64,000 nucleotides of DNA. It comes from Phytomonospora sp040655735 (GTDB taxonomy: Bacteria > Actinomycetota > Actinomycetes > Mycobacteriales > Micromonosporaceae). The stretch covers positions 124,001 through 188,000 of the forward strand of contig NZ_JBFAKK010000005.1 in NCBI RefSeq assembly GCF_040655735.1, written 5' to 3'. Under the pieces are notes generated by a model. It was not told where the DNA came from, did not search any database, and saw only the letters and a program-made list of their open reading frames with translations. Both the position numbers and the translations under genes were made by a program. This document shows, in pieces, positions 41,227-49,285 of this stretch; position 1 is the first letter of the stretch; each line of letters begins with the position of its first letter.

Positions 41227-42165
41227 GTGCCGGTCAGGTTCGTTCTCGACTGCGACACCGGATCCGACGACGCGGTCGCGCTCCTCGCCGCCACCGCGCA
41301 TCCCGGCCTCGACCTCGTCGCCATCACGACCGTCAGCGGGAACGTCGCCCTTGAGCACACCACCGACAACACCTTGCGGGTCCTCGACCACGTCGGCGCC
41401 ACCGTCCCGGTGCACGCGGGTGCCGCCCGAGCTCTGACACGCGCCGACTTCCCCATCCCGCGCGCGGTCCTGAACAAGGGCAACGGCTTCCAGCGGCCCC
41501 ACCTCGACTTCCCCGAAGCCGTCTCGGTCCCCGCCGGCCACCGGGCCGCCGCGTTCCTCGTCGACACCTACATGGACGACGCCTTCGCCGACGTGGCGCT
41601 CGTCGCGGTCGGGCCGCTGACGAACATCGCGCTCGCGCTGGCGCTGGAGCCCCGCCTGGCCGCGCGCATTCCGCGCCTGGTGATCATGGGCGGCGCGCAC
41701 GCGAACGGCAACGTCACGGCGGCGGCCGAGTTCAACTTCTGGGTCGACCCCGAGGCGGCCGAGACGGTGCTGAGCGCCGGGATCGGCGAGGTCGTGATCT
41801 TCCCGCTCGACGCGACGCACAGCGCGCCGCTGTCGGAGGCCGACTGCGCCGGGTTCGACCGGATCGGCACCCCTGCGGCCAAGGGCGCGGCGATGCTGAT
41901 CCGCCACCGCATCGAGCACCTTCGGCCGGCCGAGGACTCCGCGCCCGTCCACGACCCCATGTGCGTCGCCTACCTGCTGCGGCCCGACCTCGTCACCGAG
42001 AGCGTCCGCGCGCACGTCAGCGTCGAGACGACCGGCGCTCGCACCGTCGGTGAACTGCTCGTCGACACCCGTCCCTGGCGTCCCGAGCCGGCTAACGCGA
42101 CCGTCGCGTTGCGCGCGTCGGGCGAGGTCTACCGGGACTTCCTGCGGTCGGCGTTTCTCGGCTGA
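41227..42165 (+). CDS. Inosine-uridine-type nucleoside hydrolase
   Basis: 312 residues. The family signature DCDTGSDDA (residues 8-16) gives the Ca2+-binding Asp cluster; IMGGAHANGN and EFNFWVDPEAA hold further ligands for ribose, and DPMCVAYLL closes the site. The enzyme hydrolyses the N-glycosidic bond of ribonucleosides to base and ribose in the cytoplasm, for purine/pyrimidine salvage. GTG 41227 with AAAGGAG upstream. Length is normal (about 310). Confidence 0.93.
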   Translation: MPVRFVLDCDTGSDDAVALLAATAHPGLDLVAITTVSGNVALEHTTDNTLRVLDHVGATVPVHAGAARALTRADFPIPRAVLNKGNGFQRPHLDFPEAVSVPAGHRAAAFLVDTYMDDAFADVALVAVGPLTNIALALALEPRLAARIPRLVIMGGAHANGNVTAAAEFNFWVDPEAAETVLSAGIGEVVIFPLDATHSAPLSEADCAGFDRIGTPAAKGAAMLIRHRIEHLRPAEDSAPVHDPMCVAYLLRPDLVTESVRAHVSVETTGARTVGELLVDTRPWRPEPANATVALRASGEVYRDFLRSAFLG

Positions 42166-42410
42166 CCCGGCGGCGCTCGAAGGCCGCGGTGATCGCCAGG
42201 GCCGTCGGGGCATCGGGTCGGGCGGTGTGGGTGTCCCTCGCGCGGGGACTCGCGGTCCCTTGTGATCACTGTACGTAACAGCGAGAGTCGTTTCAGGTCC
42301 GCGAAGACGCCCCTGCGGCCGACTCCTAGAAGCACTCCGCCGACGGCCGGTCGACGAACAGGCTCGGCCTCACGGTGTCGTGCTCCATGCCCGGAAAGGG
42401 ACATGCCCCC

Positions 42411-44285
42411 ATGAGTTCCTCCGCAACATCCTCTCGAGTCAGACGCGCGGTGTCGGTCGCCGTGATCGCGCTGCTCGCCGCCGCGATGGCTCCCCTCGCT
42501 ATCTCGACGGGCGCGCAGGCGGCGTTCCCGGGTGGCAACGGGAAGATCTTCTACCACGCCGCCGCCGACTTCGGGAGCCCGGCGAAGCTGTACTCGATGG
42601 ACTCCGACGGGACGGGGAGCGTCCAGTTGACCACGGGGTCCAGTGAGGAGGTGTTCCCGGTGGCCTCGGCCGACGGTTCGAAGCTGGCGTTCTTGAGCAA
42701 CGCCGGCGGGACCTACCAGATCTGGACGTCCGACGCCGACGGGTCGAACCTGTTCCAGGTCACGAACATCTCTCCGCGTCCCGGGTTCAACGACAACATC
42801 TTGTCGTGGTCGCCGTCGGGCACCCAGATCGCCTTCAACGACGACAGCAACAACGTCCGCGTCGTCAACGCCGACGGCACCGGTCTGACCGCGCCTTTGG
42901 CCAGTGGCCGCTCAGGAGTGTTCTCCCCGGACGGCACTAAGATCGCCTACACCGTCTTCAGCAGCCAAAGCGATCTGTGGGTGATGAACGCCGACGGGAC
43001 CGGTCAGACCCAGCTCACCAACGGCAGCGGCGGCTTCGGCCTCTACACGCCTGACTGGTCGCCCGATGGCACGAAACTCGTCGCACGGTCCTTTGAAGGC
43101 GGCGGTTTCAGCGTCCGCACCATCAACGCCGACGGCACCGGGTCGGTCAACCTCCTCGGCGGCACCAGCTTCGGGATCAACTTCCCCCAGTGGTCGCCGG
43201 ACGGCGACAAGATCGTCTACACCGACGGCGGCAACGTCATCAGCATGAACGCCGACGGCACCAGCCCGAGCACCGTGTACACCTTCACCGGTTTCGGGTC
43301 CGCTACCGACTGGGCCGTCGACGACGCACCGCCCGCCGGAGCCGACCTCGCCACGACCGTCGCCGACTCGGCCGACCCCGTCGGTCTCGGTGCCACCTAC
43401 ACGTACTCGGCCACGGTGACCAACAACGGCCCCGCGGCCGTCACCGACGCCTCGGCGTCGATCACCCTGTCCGGAGCGGCCCGCACCATCGCCGCGGCCA
43501 CCACCACACAGGGCTCCTGCACGATCAGCGCGCCCACCGTGACCTGCCCGGTCGGTGCCCTGGCCGCCTCGGGCGCAGCGACCATCACCATCACCATCGA
43601 GCCGCAGGCCACGGGCAGCATCACCGCGACCTCGACGGTCTCGTCCTCGCTGACCGACCCGGTTCCCGCCAATAACACCGATGCCGAGTCGACCACGATC
43701 AACAACGCCCTCGGCTGCACCATCACGGGCACATCGGGCAACGACACGCTCAACGGGACCAACGGCAACGACGTCTTCTGCGGCCTCGGCGGCAACGACA
43801 CCATCAACGGCGGGAACGGCAACGACACCGTCTACGGGGGCAGCGGCGCCGACGACATCAACGGTGGCAACAACAACGACACCATCCATGCCGAAACGGG
43901 CAACGACATCGTCGACGGCGGCAACGGTGACGACGTTCTCTACGGCGGGTCCGGGGACGACATCATGGGCGGCGGCAACGGAGCCGACCACCTCTACGGA
44001 GAAGCCGGCAACGACACCAACTACGGGGAAACCCTCCTCGGTTCGCTGCTCTACCTGTTCGACAACGGCGCCGACCACATCTACGGCGGCCCCGGAAACG
44101 ACGACCTCGACGGGCAGAACGGCAACGACACGATGGTCGACACCGACGGCACCGACTCCATGAGCGGCAACCTCGGCAACGACAGCATCAACGTCCAGGA
44201 CGGCGTCGGCGGCGACACCGCCAACGGCGGACTCGGCTCCGACACCTGCACCGCCGACGGCGGCGATACCACGTCGAGCTGCTGA
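42411..44285 (+). CDS. Secreted beta-propeller / DUF11 / RTX-repeat protein
   Basis: 624 residues from ATG 42411 with AAAGGGA upstream. Signal peptide with core VAVIALLAAAMAPLAIS and cleavage near AQA-AF. Then TolB-like propeller repeats (MNADGTGQTQLTNGSGG, FSPDGTKIAY; about residues 35-300), a DUF11 domain (YSATVTNNGPAAVTDASASI; about 310-435) and 8-10 RTX nonapeptides of the GGxGNDx type (about 440-600), ending DTTSSC. RTX units bind Ca2+ and fold after secretion. A paralogue follows after 168 bases. Probable cell-surface or extracellular binding protein; no catalytic domain is visible. Confidence 0.9.
   Translation: MSSSATSSRVRRAVSVAVIALLAAAMAPLAISTGAQAAFPGGNGKIFYHAAADFGSPAKLYSMDSDGTGSVQLTTGSSEEVFPVASADGSKLAFLSNAGGTYQIWTSDADGSNLFQVTNISPRPGFNDNILSWSPSGTQIAFNDDSNNVRVVNADGTGLTAPLASGRSGVFSPDGTKIAYTVFSSQSDLWVMNADGTGQTQLTNGSGGFGLYTPDWSPDGTKLVARSFEGGGFSVRTINADGTGSVNLLGGTSFGINFPQWSPDGDKIVYTDGGNVISMNADGTSPSTVYTFTGFGSATDWAVDDAPPAGADLATTVADSADPVGLGATYTYSATVTNNGPAAVTDASASITLSGAARTIAAATTTQGSCTISAPTVTCPVGALAASGAATITITIEPQATGSITATSTVSSSLTDPVPANNTDAESTTINNALGCTITGTSGNDTLNGTNGNDVFCGLGGNDTINGGNGNDTVYGGSGADDINGGNNNDTIHAETGNDIVDGGNGDDVLYGGSGDDIMGGGNGADHLYGEAGNDTNYGETLLGSLLYLFDNGADHIYGGPGNDDLDGQNGNDTMVDTDGTDSMSGNLGNDSINVQDGVGGDTANGGLGSDTCTADGGDTTSSC
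43728..44200 (+). repeat. RTX 27-bp repeat region
   Basis: Repeats of about 27 bases encode nonapeptides such as GGNGNDTVY and GGSGDDIMG, interrupted at about 44030-44070 by a hydrophobic insertion (LLGSLLYLFDNG). They are the Ca2+-binding RTX module of the upstream-described protein. Confidence 0.8.
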
Positions 44286-44317
44286 CCGCGATCAGCGCGT
44301 GAAGGCAGCACACCGGT

Positions 44318-44361
44318 ACCCCTCGCTCCTCTGGGCACACCCGCCCGGATGAGTGAGGGGT
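44318..44361 (+). terminator. Imperfect long-loop hairpin between the paralogues
   Basis: ACCCCTCGCTC (44318-44328) pairs with GAGTGAGGGGT (44351-44361) with one G-T pair around 22 bases. It lies 33 bases after the first paralogue's stop and may separate the two transcripts. Confidence 0.35.
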
Positions 44362-44453
44362 GCTTCGCGAAAGGCATTGCCGAACATTCTCCGGGCGGTC
44401 ACTGTGGAGGCCGTCCCTCTCCGGGCCATGTCCCGGGAAAGAGGTGAGTCGAC

Positions 44454-46124
44454 GTGAACTCCACCGCCAAGATCCTCCGTCTTCGACGCGCCGTCTCACT
44501 CACCGCCGTGATGGTCCTCGCCGCCGCGATCGTCCCGCTCGCCGCGTCGACGGCCGCGCAGGCGGCGTTCCCGGGCGACAACGGGAAGATCCACTACCGC
44601 TCCACCGCCACCGGGACGTCGAAGCTGTACTCGATGAACGCCGACGGGACCGGCAGCACCCAGCTGACCACCGGCACCGGCGACGACCTGTTCCCCGTCG
44701 CCTCGGCCGACGGTCAGAAGCTGGCGTTCATCACCAACCGTTCCGGGAGTTATCAGGTCTGGACGGCCGGCGCCGACGGCTCGAACCTGTTCCAGGTCAC
44801 CAACGGCAATCCCGCCGCCGGTGTCAGCGACACGCTGCCGTCATGGTCGCCTACGGGCCAGATCGCCTTCAACGACGAGGTCGACGGCATCTCGGTCGTC
44901 AACGCCGACGGCACCGGCCTGACGGGCCTGACCGCCGGTCGCTCGCCGATCTTCTCGCCGGACGGAACGAAGATCGCCTTCACCCGCTTCAACGGCAAGA
45001 ACAACCTGTGGGTCATGAACGCCGACGGGACCGGCCAGACCCAGCTCACCTTCGCCGCCGGGACCTTCGGCATGTACACCCCCGACTGGTCGCCCGACGG
45101 CACCAGACTCGTCGCCCAGTCCTTCGAGTACAACGGATTCAACCGCCAGGTCAGAACGATCAACGCCGACGGAACCGGCGTGGTCGACGTGGCGCCCGGG
45201 GCCTCCAGCGCCTACTTCCCCCAGTGGTCACCGGACGGCACCAAGATCGTCTATACCGATGGCGCTGATGTCATCAGCATGAACTCCGACGGCACCGGCC
45301 CGACCACCCTGGCCACCTTCACCGCGTTCGGTCAAGCCTCCGACTGGGCCGTCGGCGTCGCACCCTCCGGAGCCGACCTGGCCACCACCGTGACCGACTC
45401 CGCCGACCCGGTCGGCCTCGGCGGCGCGGTCACTTACACCGCCACCGTGACCAACAACGGGCCCGCCGCCACCGGTGTCTCCGCGACGATCACCCTGTCC
45501 GGCGCGACCGCGACGATCGGCACCGTGACCGCGTCGCAGGGCTCCTGCGCCACCGCCGCACCCGTGGTCACCTGCAACCTCGGCGGCCTGGCCGTCTCGG
45601 CCTCGGCGACCGTGGCCATCACCGTCACCCCGACCGCTGCGGGAACGGTCACGGCCACCGCCACGTCGACCTCCGCGCAGGTCGACCCCAACCCCGCCGA
45701 CAACACCGACGCCGAGTCGACCACCGTCAACGCCTACGCCGACATCAAAGTCGACGTCGGCGCCCAACCCCACCTCGGCATCCTCGTGCCCTACCTGACC
45801 TACACCCTCAAGGCCACCAACAACGGCCCCCAGACCGCCACGACGGCGACCATCACCGCCAGCATCCCCGCAGGCGCCACCGCCACCAACCTCTCATCGG
45901 GCTGCACCGCCACACCCGGCACCGTCACCTGCACCTACAGCGCCATCACCAACGGCGCCAACGCGTCGAAGACCTTCCGCGTCCCCCTCCACCTGCTGTC
46001 ACTCGGAAACGTCACCGTCACCGGCCTGCGCACCGCCTCCGCCCCGACTGACACCAACGCGACCAACGACACCGACAGCGCCACCTGCCACGTCCTGACC
46101 TTCGTCCTGGTCACCTGCTCGTAG
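44454..46124 (+). CDS. Secreted beta-propeller protein with two DUF11 domains
   Basis: 556 residues from GTG 44454, with GAGGTGA upstream. Signal peptide (core TAVMVLAAAIVPLAAST, cleavage near AQA-AF), then a TolB-like propeller closely similar to that of the preceding gene (MNADGTGSTQLTTGTGDD, FSPDGTKIAFTRF), a first DUF11 domain (YTATVTNNGPAATGVSATIT) and a second (YTLKATNNGPQTATTATITA) in place of the RTX repeats. It ends HVLTFVLVTCS. It is a tandem paralogue whose C-terminal module differs. Likely extracellular; ligand unknown. Confidence 0.9.
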   Translation: MNSTAKILRLRRAVSLTAVMVLAAAIVPLAASTAAQAAFPGDNGKIHYRSTATGTSKLYSMNADGTGSTQLTTGTGDDLFPVASADGQKLAFITNRSGSYQVWTAGADGSNLFQVTNGNPAAGVSDTLPSWSPTGQIAFNDEVDGISVVNADGTGLTGLTAGRSPIFSPDGTKIAFTRFNGKNNLWVMNADGTGQTQLTFAAGTFGMYTPDWSPDGTRLVAQSFEYNGFNRQVRTINADGTGVVDVAPGASSAYFPQWSPDGTKIVYTDGADVISMNSDGTGPTTLATFTAFGQASDWAVGVAPSGADLATTVTDSADPVGLGGAVTYTATVTNNGPAATGVSATITLSGATATIGTVTASQGSCATAAPVVTCNLGGLAVSASATVAITVTPTAAGTVTATATSTSAQVDPNPADNTDAESTTVNAYADIKVDVGAQPHLGILVPYLTYTLKATNNGPQTATTATITASIPAGATATNLSSGCTATPGTVTCTYSAITNGANASKTFRVPLHLLSLGNVTVTGLRTASAPTDTNATNDTDSATCHVLTFVLVTCS

Positions 46125-46165
46125 GCACGACCGTCTCTTCCGGCGCTCACGTTCCACTCAGGACA

Positions 46166-46208
46166 CCGACCGGTGGCCCGGCTCCTACCAGCCGGGGCCA
46201 CCGGTCGG
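46166..46208 (+). terminator. Terminator after the second paralogue
   Basis: A 14-bp stem plus four further pairs past a single bulged G joins 46166-46183 with 46190-46208 around CCTACC, 41 bases after the stop codon. Confidence 0.75.
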
Positions 46209-46336
46209 GCTTTCGCGAATCTTGGCGTACTTCCGCCATGGCCGGTCCCCGAGTGACCGAAGTGAGTCCCGGTGGGTAGCCCCAGAGTGGACGCGGCGCC
46301 TTCGGAGCGTCGCCGGACACGACGGGGGAACACGAC

Positions 46337-46945
46337 GTGAGCGACACACTCAGCAGGAAGCGATGGGGCCGCCTCGCGGTGGCCGTGCTCGGCGGCGGCC
46401 TGGCGCTGATGGCCGGCGGGGGCGGCGCGTCGGCGAACACCGCGAGCAGCGTCGAGGCCGAGCGGGAGATCGAGGGCGCCTTCAGGCTGAGCGACCCCGC
46501 GTCGGCGGCCGGCGCGGGTGAGGAGGTCGTCTCGCTCGCCGGGAGGCTGACGGCCGGCGACGCCGGGAAGTCCGCCGAGGGCGCCATCCCGGTCACCGGC
46601 CTGACCCTGGAGGGCGACTCCGCCACCTACGGGAAGATCACCGTCGAGCTGGTCGGCGAGGCCGAGGCCTCCCTCGGCGCCCCCGCGGGCGCCCCGCCGA
46701 CGATGCGCGGCGACCTGACCGTCACCGTCACGGTGACGCTGGAGAAGCCCGGCGCGGGCATGGCCGCCGAGGAGGAACTCTCGGGCACGTTCAGCGCCAC
46801 GGGCATCACGAGCCCGGCCGACTTGCTCGACCGCACCTGGAAGGGCGAGCTGACGCCCGCCTCGGCCGGCGCGGCTCCCGAAGCCTGGTACCACGTGCTC
46901 GGATGCATCGGCAGCCTCGGCTACATGGATTGCAGCAGCATCTGA
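46337..46945 (+). CDS. Secreted protein of unknown function
   Basis: 202 residues from GTG 46337. Signal peptide: RKRWGR, then LAVAVLGGGLALMAGGGGASA with cleavage near ASA-NT. The mature part is Ala/Gly/Glu-rich, probably beta-stranded, with repeated LTVTVTVTLEK and GEAEASLG, and ends with two cysteines (LGCIGSLGYMDCSSI) that could pair. No family recognised. It is followed by a 12-bp hairpin, so it is a single-gene unit. Confidence 0.78.
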   Translation: MSDTLSRKRWGRLAVAVLGGGLALMAGGGGASANTASSVEAEREIEGAFRLSDPASAAGAGEEVVSLAGRLTAGDAGKSAEGAIPVTGLTLEGDSATYGKITVELVGEAEASLGAPAGAPPTMRGDLTVTVTVTLEKPGAGMAAEEELSGTFSATGITSPADLLDRTWKGELTPASAGAAPEAWYHVLGCIGSLGYMDCSSI

Positions 46946-46955
46946 CCCCGCGACC

Positions 46956-46994
46956 ACGGCCACCGACCACGCCACGGGCATCGTCGGTGGCCGT
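46956..46994. terminator. 12-bp hairpin with long loop
   Basis: ACGGCCACCGAC (46956-46967) pairs perfectly with GTCGGTGGCCGT (46983-46994) around 15 bases, between the convergent genes ending at 46945 and 47064. Confidence 0.6.
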
Positions 46995-47063
46995 TACGCG
47001 TCCGGGGCGCCGGGCGGGACGGGGTACGTCGTCGCGGTACCACCCACGGCGAAAGGCCGGGCG

Positions 47064-47705
47064 CTATTCCCCCGTGGGCACCTTCTCGCCGTAGTGGCTC
47101 AGGTAGGCGACGACCTCGGGGGTCTCCTCGCCCTCGAAGTAGTCCGACAGCACGTACCAGCACTTGCACTCCAGCCAGTACCGGTAGGTGAACTCCTCGA
47201 TCGTCGGGGCGCTCCAGAAGAACTCGGGCCGCCCCTCCGCGTCGGCGAACCGCTCCGACCATTCCGAGTCGACGACGAAGCTCTCACCGTTCGGGCGCAG
47301 ATAGAGGTACCAGAACACGCAGTCCTGCTGGTCCCGGAAGAACCTGACGAGATGGGCGCCCTCCTCCACCGGGCTCGCGATCACGTCCGACAGGTCGGTG
47401 CGGCAGGCGGTCGTGGAGACTTCGTCCAGCAACGCCGTCAGTGCCGGGCGGGACATGTAGCGCACGAAGGACTCGGGCAGGGCGATCCCCGGTGGCAGCG
47501 AGCGGGCCAGCGTCTCCAGCTCGGCAAGCCGCTCGGCGTCGGGCGCCGAGGTCGCCGCATCCCCGGCCCAGGCGAAGCCGTCGCGACGTTCGGGGCGCAG
47601 GGACGGCAGGGTCTCGTAGGGCCAGCCGGCGTAGGTGGTGAACGCTCCGGCGGGGCGCAGTTCGCCGAGGTCGGTGGCCGACCAGACGCGTGGGAACTCG
47701 ATCAA
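47064..47705 (-). CDS. Uncharacterised protein, possibly SUKH (SMI1/KNR4)-like
   Basis: 213 residues from TTG 47705, with AAGGAG nine bases upstream; an in-frame ATG at 47762 has no such site. The middle reads LPESFVRYMSRPALTALLDE and VRFFRDQQDCVFWYLYLRPNGESFVV, which resembles a SUKH-like fold used as immunity protein or general binding domain. C-terminal part is rich in Trp/Tyr/Glu (YRYWLECKCWYVLSDYFEGEE). Cytoplasmic. The SUKH assignment is tentative; no toxin lies beside it. Confidence 0.65.
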   Translation of the reverse strand: MIEFPRVWSATDLGELRPAGAFTTYAGWPYETLPSLRPERRDGFAWAGDAATSAPDAERLAELETLARSLPPGIALPESFVRYMSRPALTALLDEVSTTACRTDLSDVIASPVEEGAHLVRFFRDQQDCVFWYLYLRPNGESFVVDSEWSERFADAEGRPEFFWSAPTIEEFTYRYWLECKCWYVLSDYFEGEETPEVVAYLSHYGEKVPTGE

Positions 47706-47773
47706 GTGGTGTGACTCCTTCCGGTGCAACCAGGGGGCCATCGTCCCAGGGGCGTGTGACATCGTTTCCGACC

Positions 47774-48460
47774 ATGATCGAGATGGATCGGCACCGTTTC
47801 CTCGGCATCCCCGAGCTCACCGAGACCCCGTCCGTGGCGGTCGTCGTCGACGTCATGCGCGCCTTCACCGTCGCGGCCTGGGCCTTCGCGCGCGGGGCCG
47901 ACAGGATCGTGCTCGCCGAGTCGCTGGACGAGGTCCTCGCCCTCAAGTCGCGGCACCCCGACTGGGTGGCGATCAAGGACGGACCGCCCGCGCCGGGGTT
48001 CGACGCGGTCAACTCGCCGGGTCTCCTGCGCTCGATGGACCTCGGCGGGCGAACCGTCGTGCACAAGACCACGGCGGGGACGGTCGGCGCGCTCGCGGTC
48101 AAGGAGTCCTCGCTGGTGCTGTGCGCGAGTTTCGTGGTGGCCGAGGCGACGGCCAGGGCACTTCGGGCGCATGGGAGCGACGGCGTCACCTTCGTGGTCA
48201 CCGGCGAGGACGGCCTCGCCGACGAGGATCTGGCGTGCGCCCAGTACATCGCGGGCCGCGTCGACGGGCGCGAGACGGACGCCGCCGGCTTCCTCCGCCG
48301 CGCCGGTGAGTCGCGTGCCGCCGCCGAACTGACCGAGGGCGTCCGCGAGGGAGTCCACCCCGACGACGTCGCGCTCTGCCTGGAGGTCGACCGCTTCCCC
48401 TTCGCCATGGTGGCGCGCGTTGAGGACTCGCTGATGGTCCTGCGCTCGCGTGCGGTCTGA
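47774..48460 (+). CDS. ComB-like 2-phosphosulfolactate phosphatase family protein
   Basis: 228 residues from ATG 47774. The start VAVVVDVMRAFTVAAWAFARGA, then GRTVVHKTTAGTVGAL and VVTGEDGLADEDLACAQYI follow the ComB order; DV and ED positions supply the Asp/Glu that bind Mg2+. In methanogens ComB dephosphorylates phosphosulfolactate in coenzyme M synthesis; actinobacterial members have no known substrate and probably hydrolyse another phosphate ester. It is divergent from the SUKH-like gene with 68 bases between starts. Confidence 0.85.
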   Translation: MIEMDRHRFLGIPELTETPSVAVVVDVMRAFTVAAWAFARGADRIVLAESLDEVLALKSRHPDWVAIKDGPPAPGFDAVNSPGLLRSMDLGGRTVVHKTTAGTVGALAVKESSLVLCASFVVAEATARALRAHGSDGVTFVVTGEDGLADEDLACAQYIAGRVDGRETDAAGFLRRAGESRAAAELTEGVREGVHPDDVALCLEVDRFPFAMVARVEDSLMVLRSRAV

Positions 48461-48604
48461 TCACCGGCGCGACCCGGCCGGAATGGCGTGCTCACTCGTG
48501 CGAATGAGTACGGGGATCACTCGCGACGGCGATGTCAACGAGGGCCGTGCGGACCAGGATTCGTGGTGTCGGTGTTCCCCCCGCCACCCCGAGGAGTCTT
48601 GGAC

Positions 48605-49231
48605 ATGAACCCCCGCATCGCCTTCATCGGCGCCCCGCTGCTCACCCTGGCGTACGGCGCCATCCGGATCATCGACGGCTTCGACGGCCACCGCGGCCCC
48701 GGTCTCGCCTGGACCACCGGTCACCTCGCCTTCATCGGGGCGATGGCGCTGTTCGTCGTCGTGTTCGTGGAAATGCGGCGCCTGGCGGGACGCAACGTCC
48801 TCGCGACCGTTTTGACGGTGGCGGCGACGCTGGGCGCCCTGGCGCTGGTCGTGCAGTTCTCCATCGACGTCATCGCGGGGTTCATGTCCGCCGACCGCCT
48901 CGCCATGAGCCTCCAGACCGCCGAGATGCGGCAGAACCCGGCCCTCACGCTGTTCGCCTACGACCTCGGCCCCTACCTGTTCTACCTCGGTCAGCTCGGC
49001 CTGGTGGTCCAGCTCGCCGCGATGCGCGAGATCAAGGCGTGGACCCCGGCGCTTGTGCTCTTCGACCTGGCGATGCCCTTCATCGACAAGGACCTCATCC
49101 CCGTCGGCGCGGCGGTCCTGCTCGTCTCCTACGTCCTCATCCTGCGGCGGATCCTCACCCGGCCGGCGCCCGCTCCCGCGACGGTGAGGCCGGAAGCGGT
49201 CGCCGCGGTCCAGCGCCCGAAACCCTTCGAC
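48605..49231 (+). CDS. Six-helix membrane protein lacking an in-frame stop codon
   Basis: From ATG 48605 the frame encodes about 200 residues with six membrane helices (FIGAPLLTLAYGAIRI, LAFIGAMALFVVVFVEM, VLTVAATLGALALVVQF, FYLGQLGLVVQLAAM, ALVLFDLAMPFID, AVLLVSYVLILRRI), then a Pro-rich tail. No stop occurs in this frame before 51313; it runs on antisense through the whole alkylsulfatase gene. The end given here is where the protein-like sequence meets the terminator hairpin at 49232, so it is approximate. Either a frameshift or lost stop (or a sequencing error), or a genuine non-stop gene. Function unknown. Confidence 0.7.
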
Positions 49232-49272
49232 ACGACCATGGCTCCGCCCGAACCGGGCGGAGCCATGGTCGT
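49232..49272. terminator. 19-bp perfect hairpin between convergent genes
   Basis: 49232-49250 pairs perfectly with 49254-49272 around AAC. It lies 13 bases past the alkylsulfatase stop and inside the open frame of the convergent membrane protein gene. It should terminate both transcripts. Confidence 0.85.
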
Positions 49273-49285
49273 CGCGGCCGTCGGT

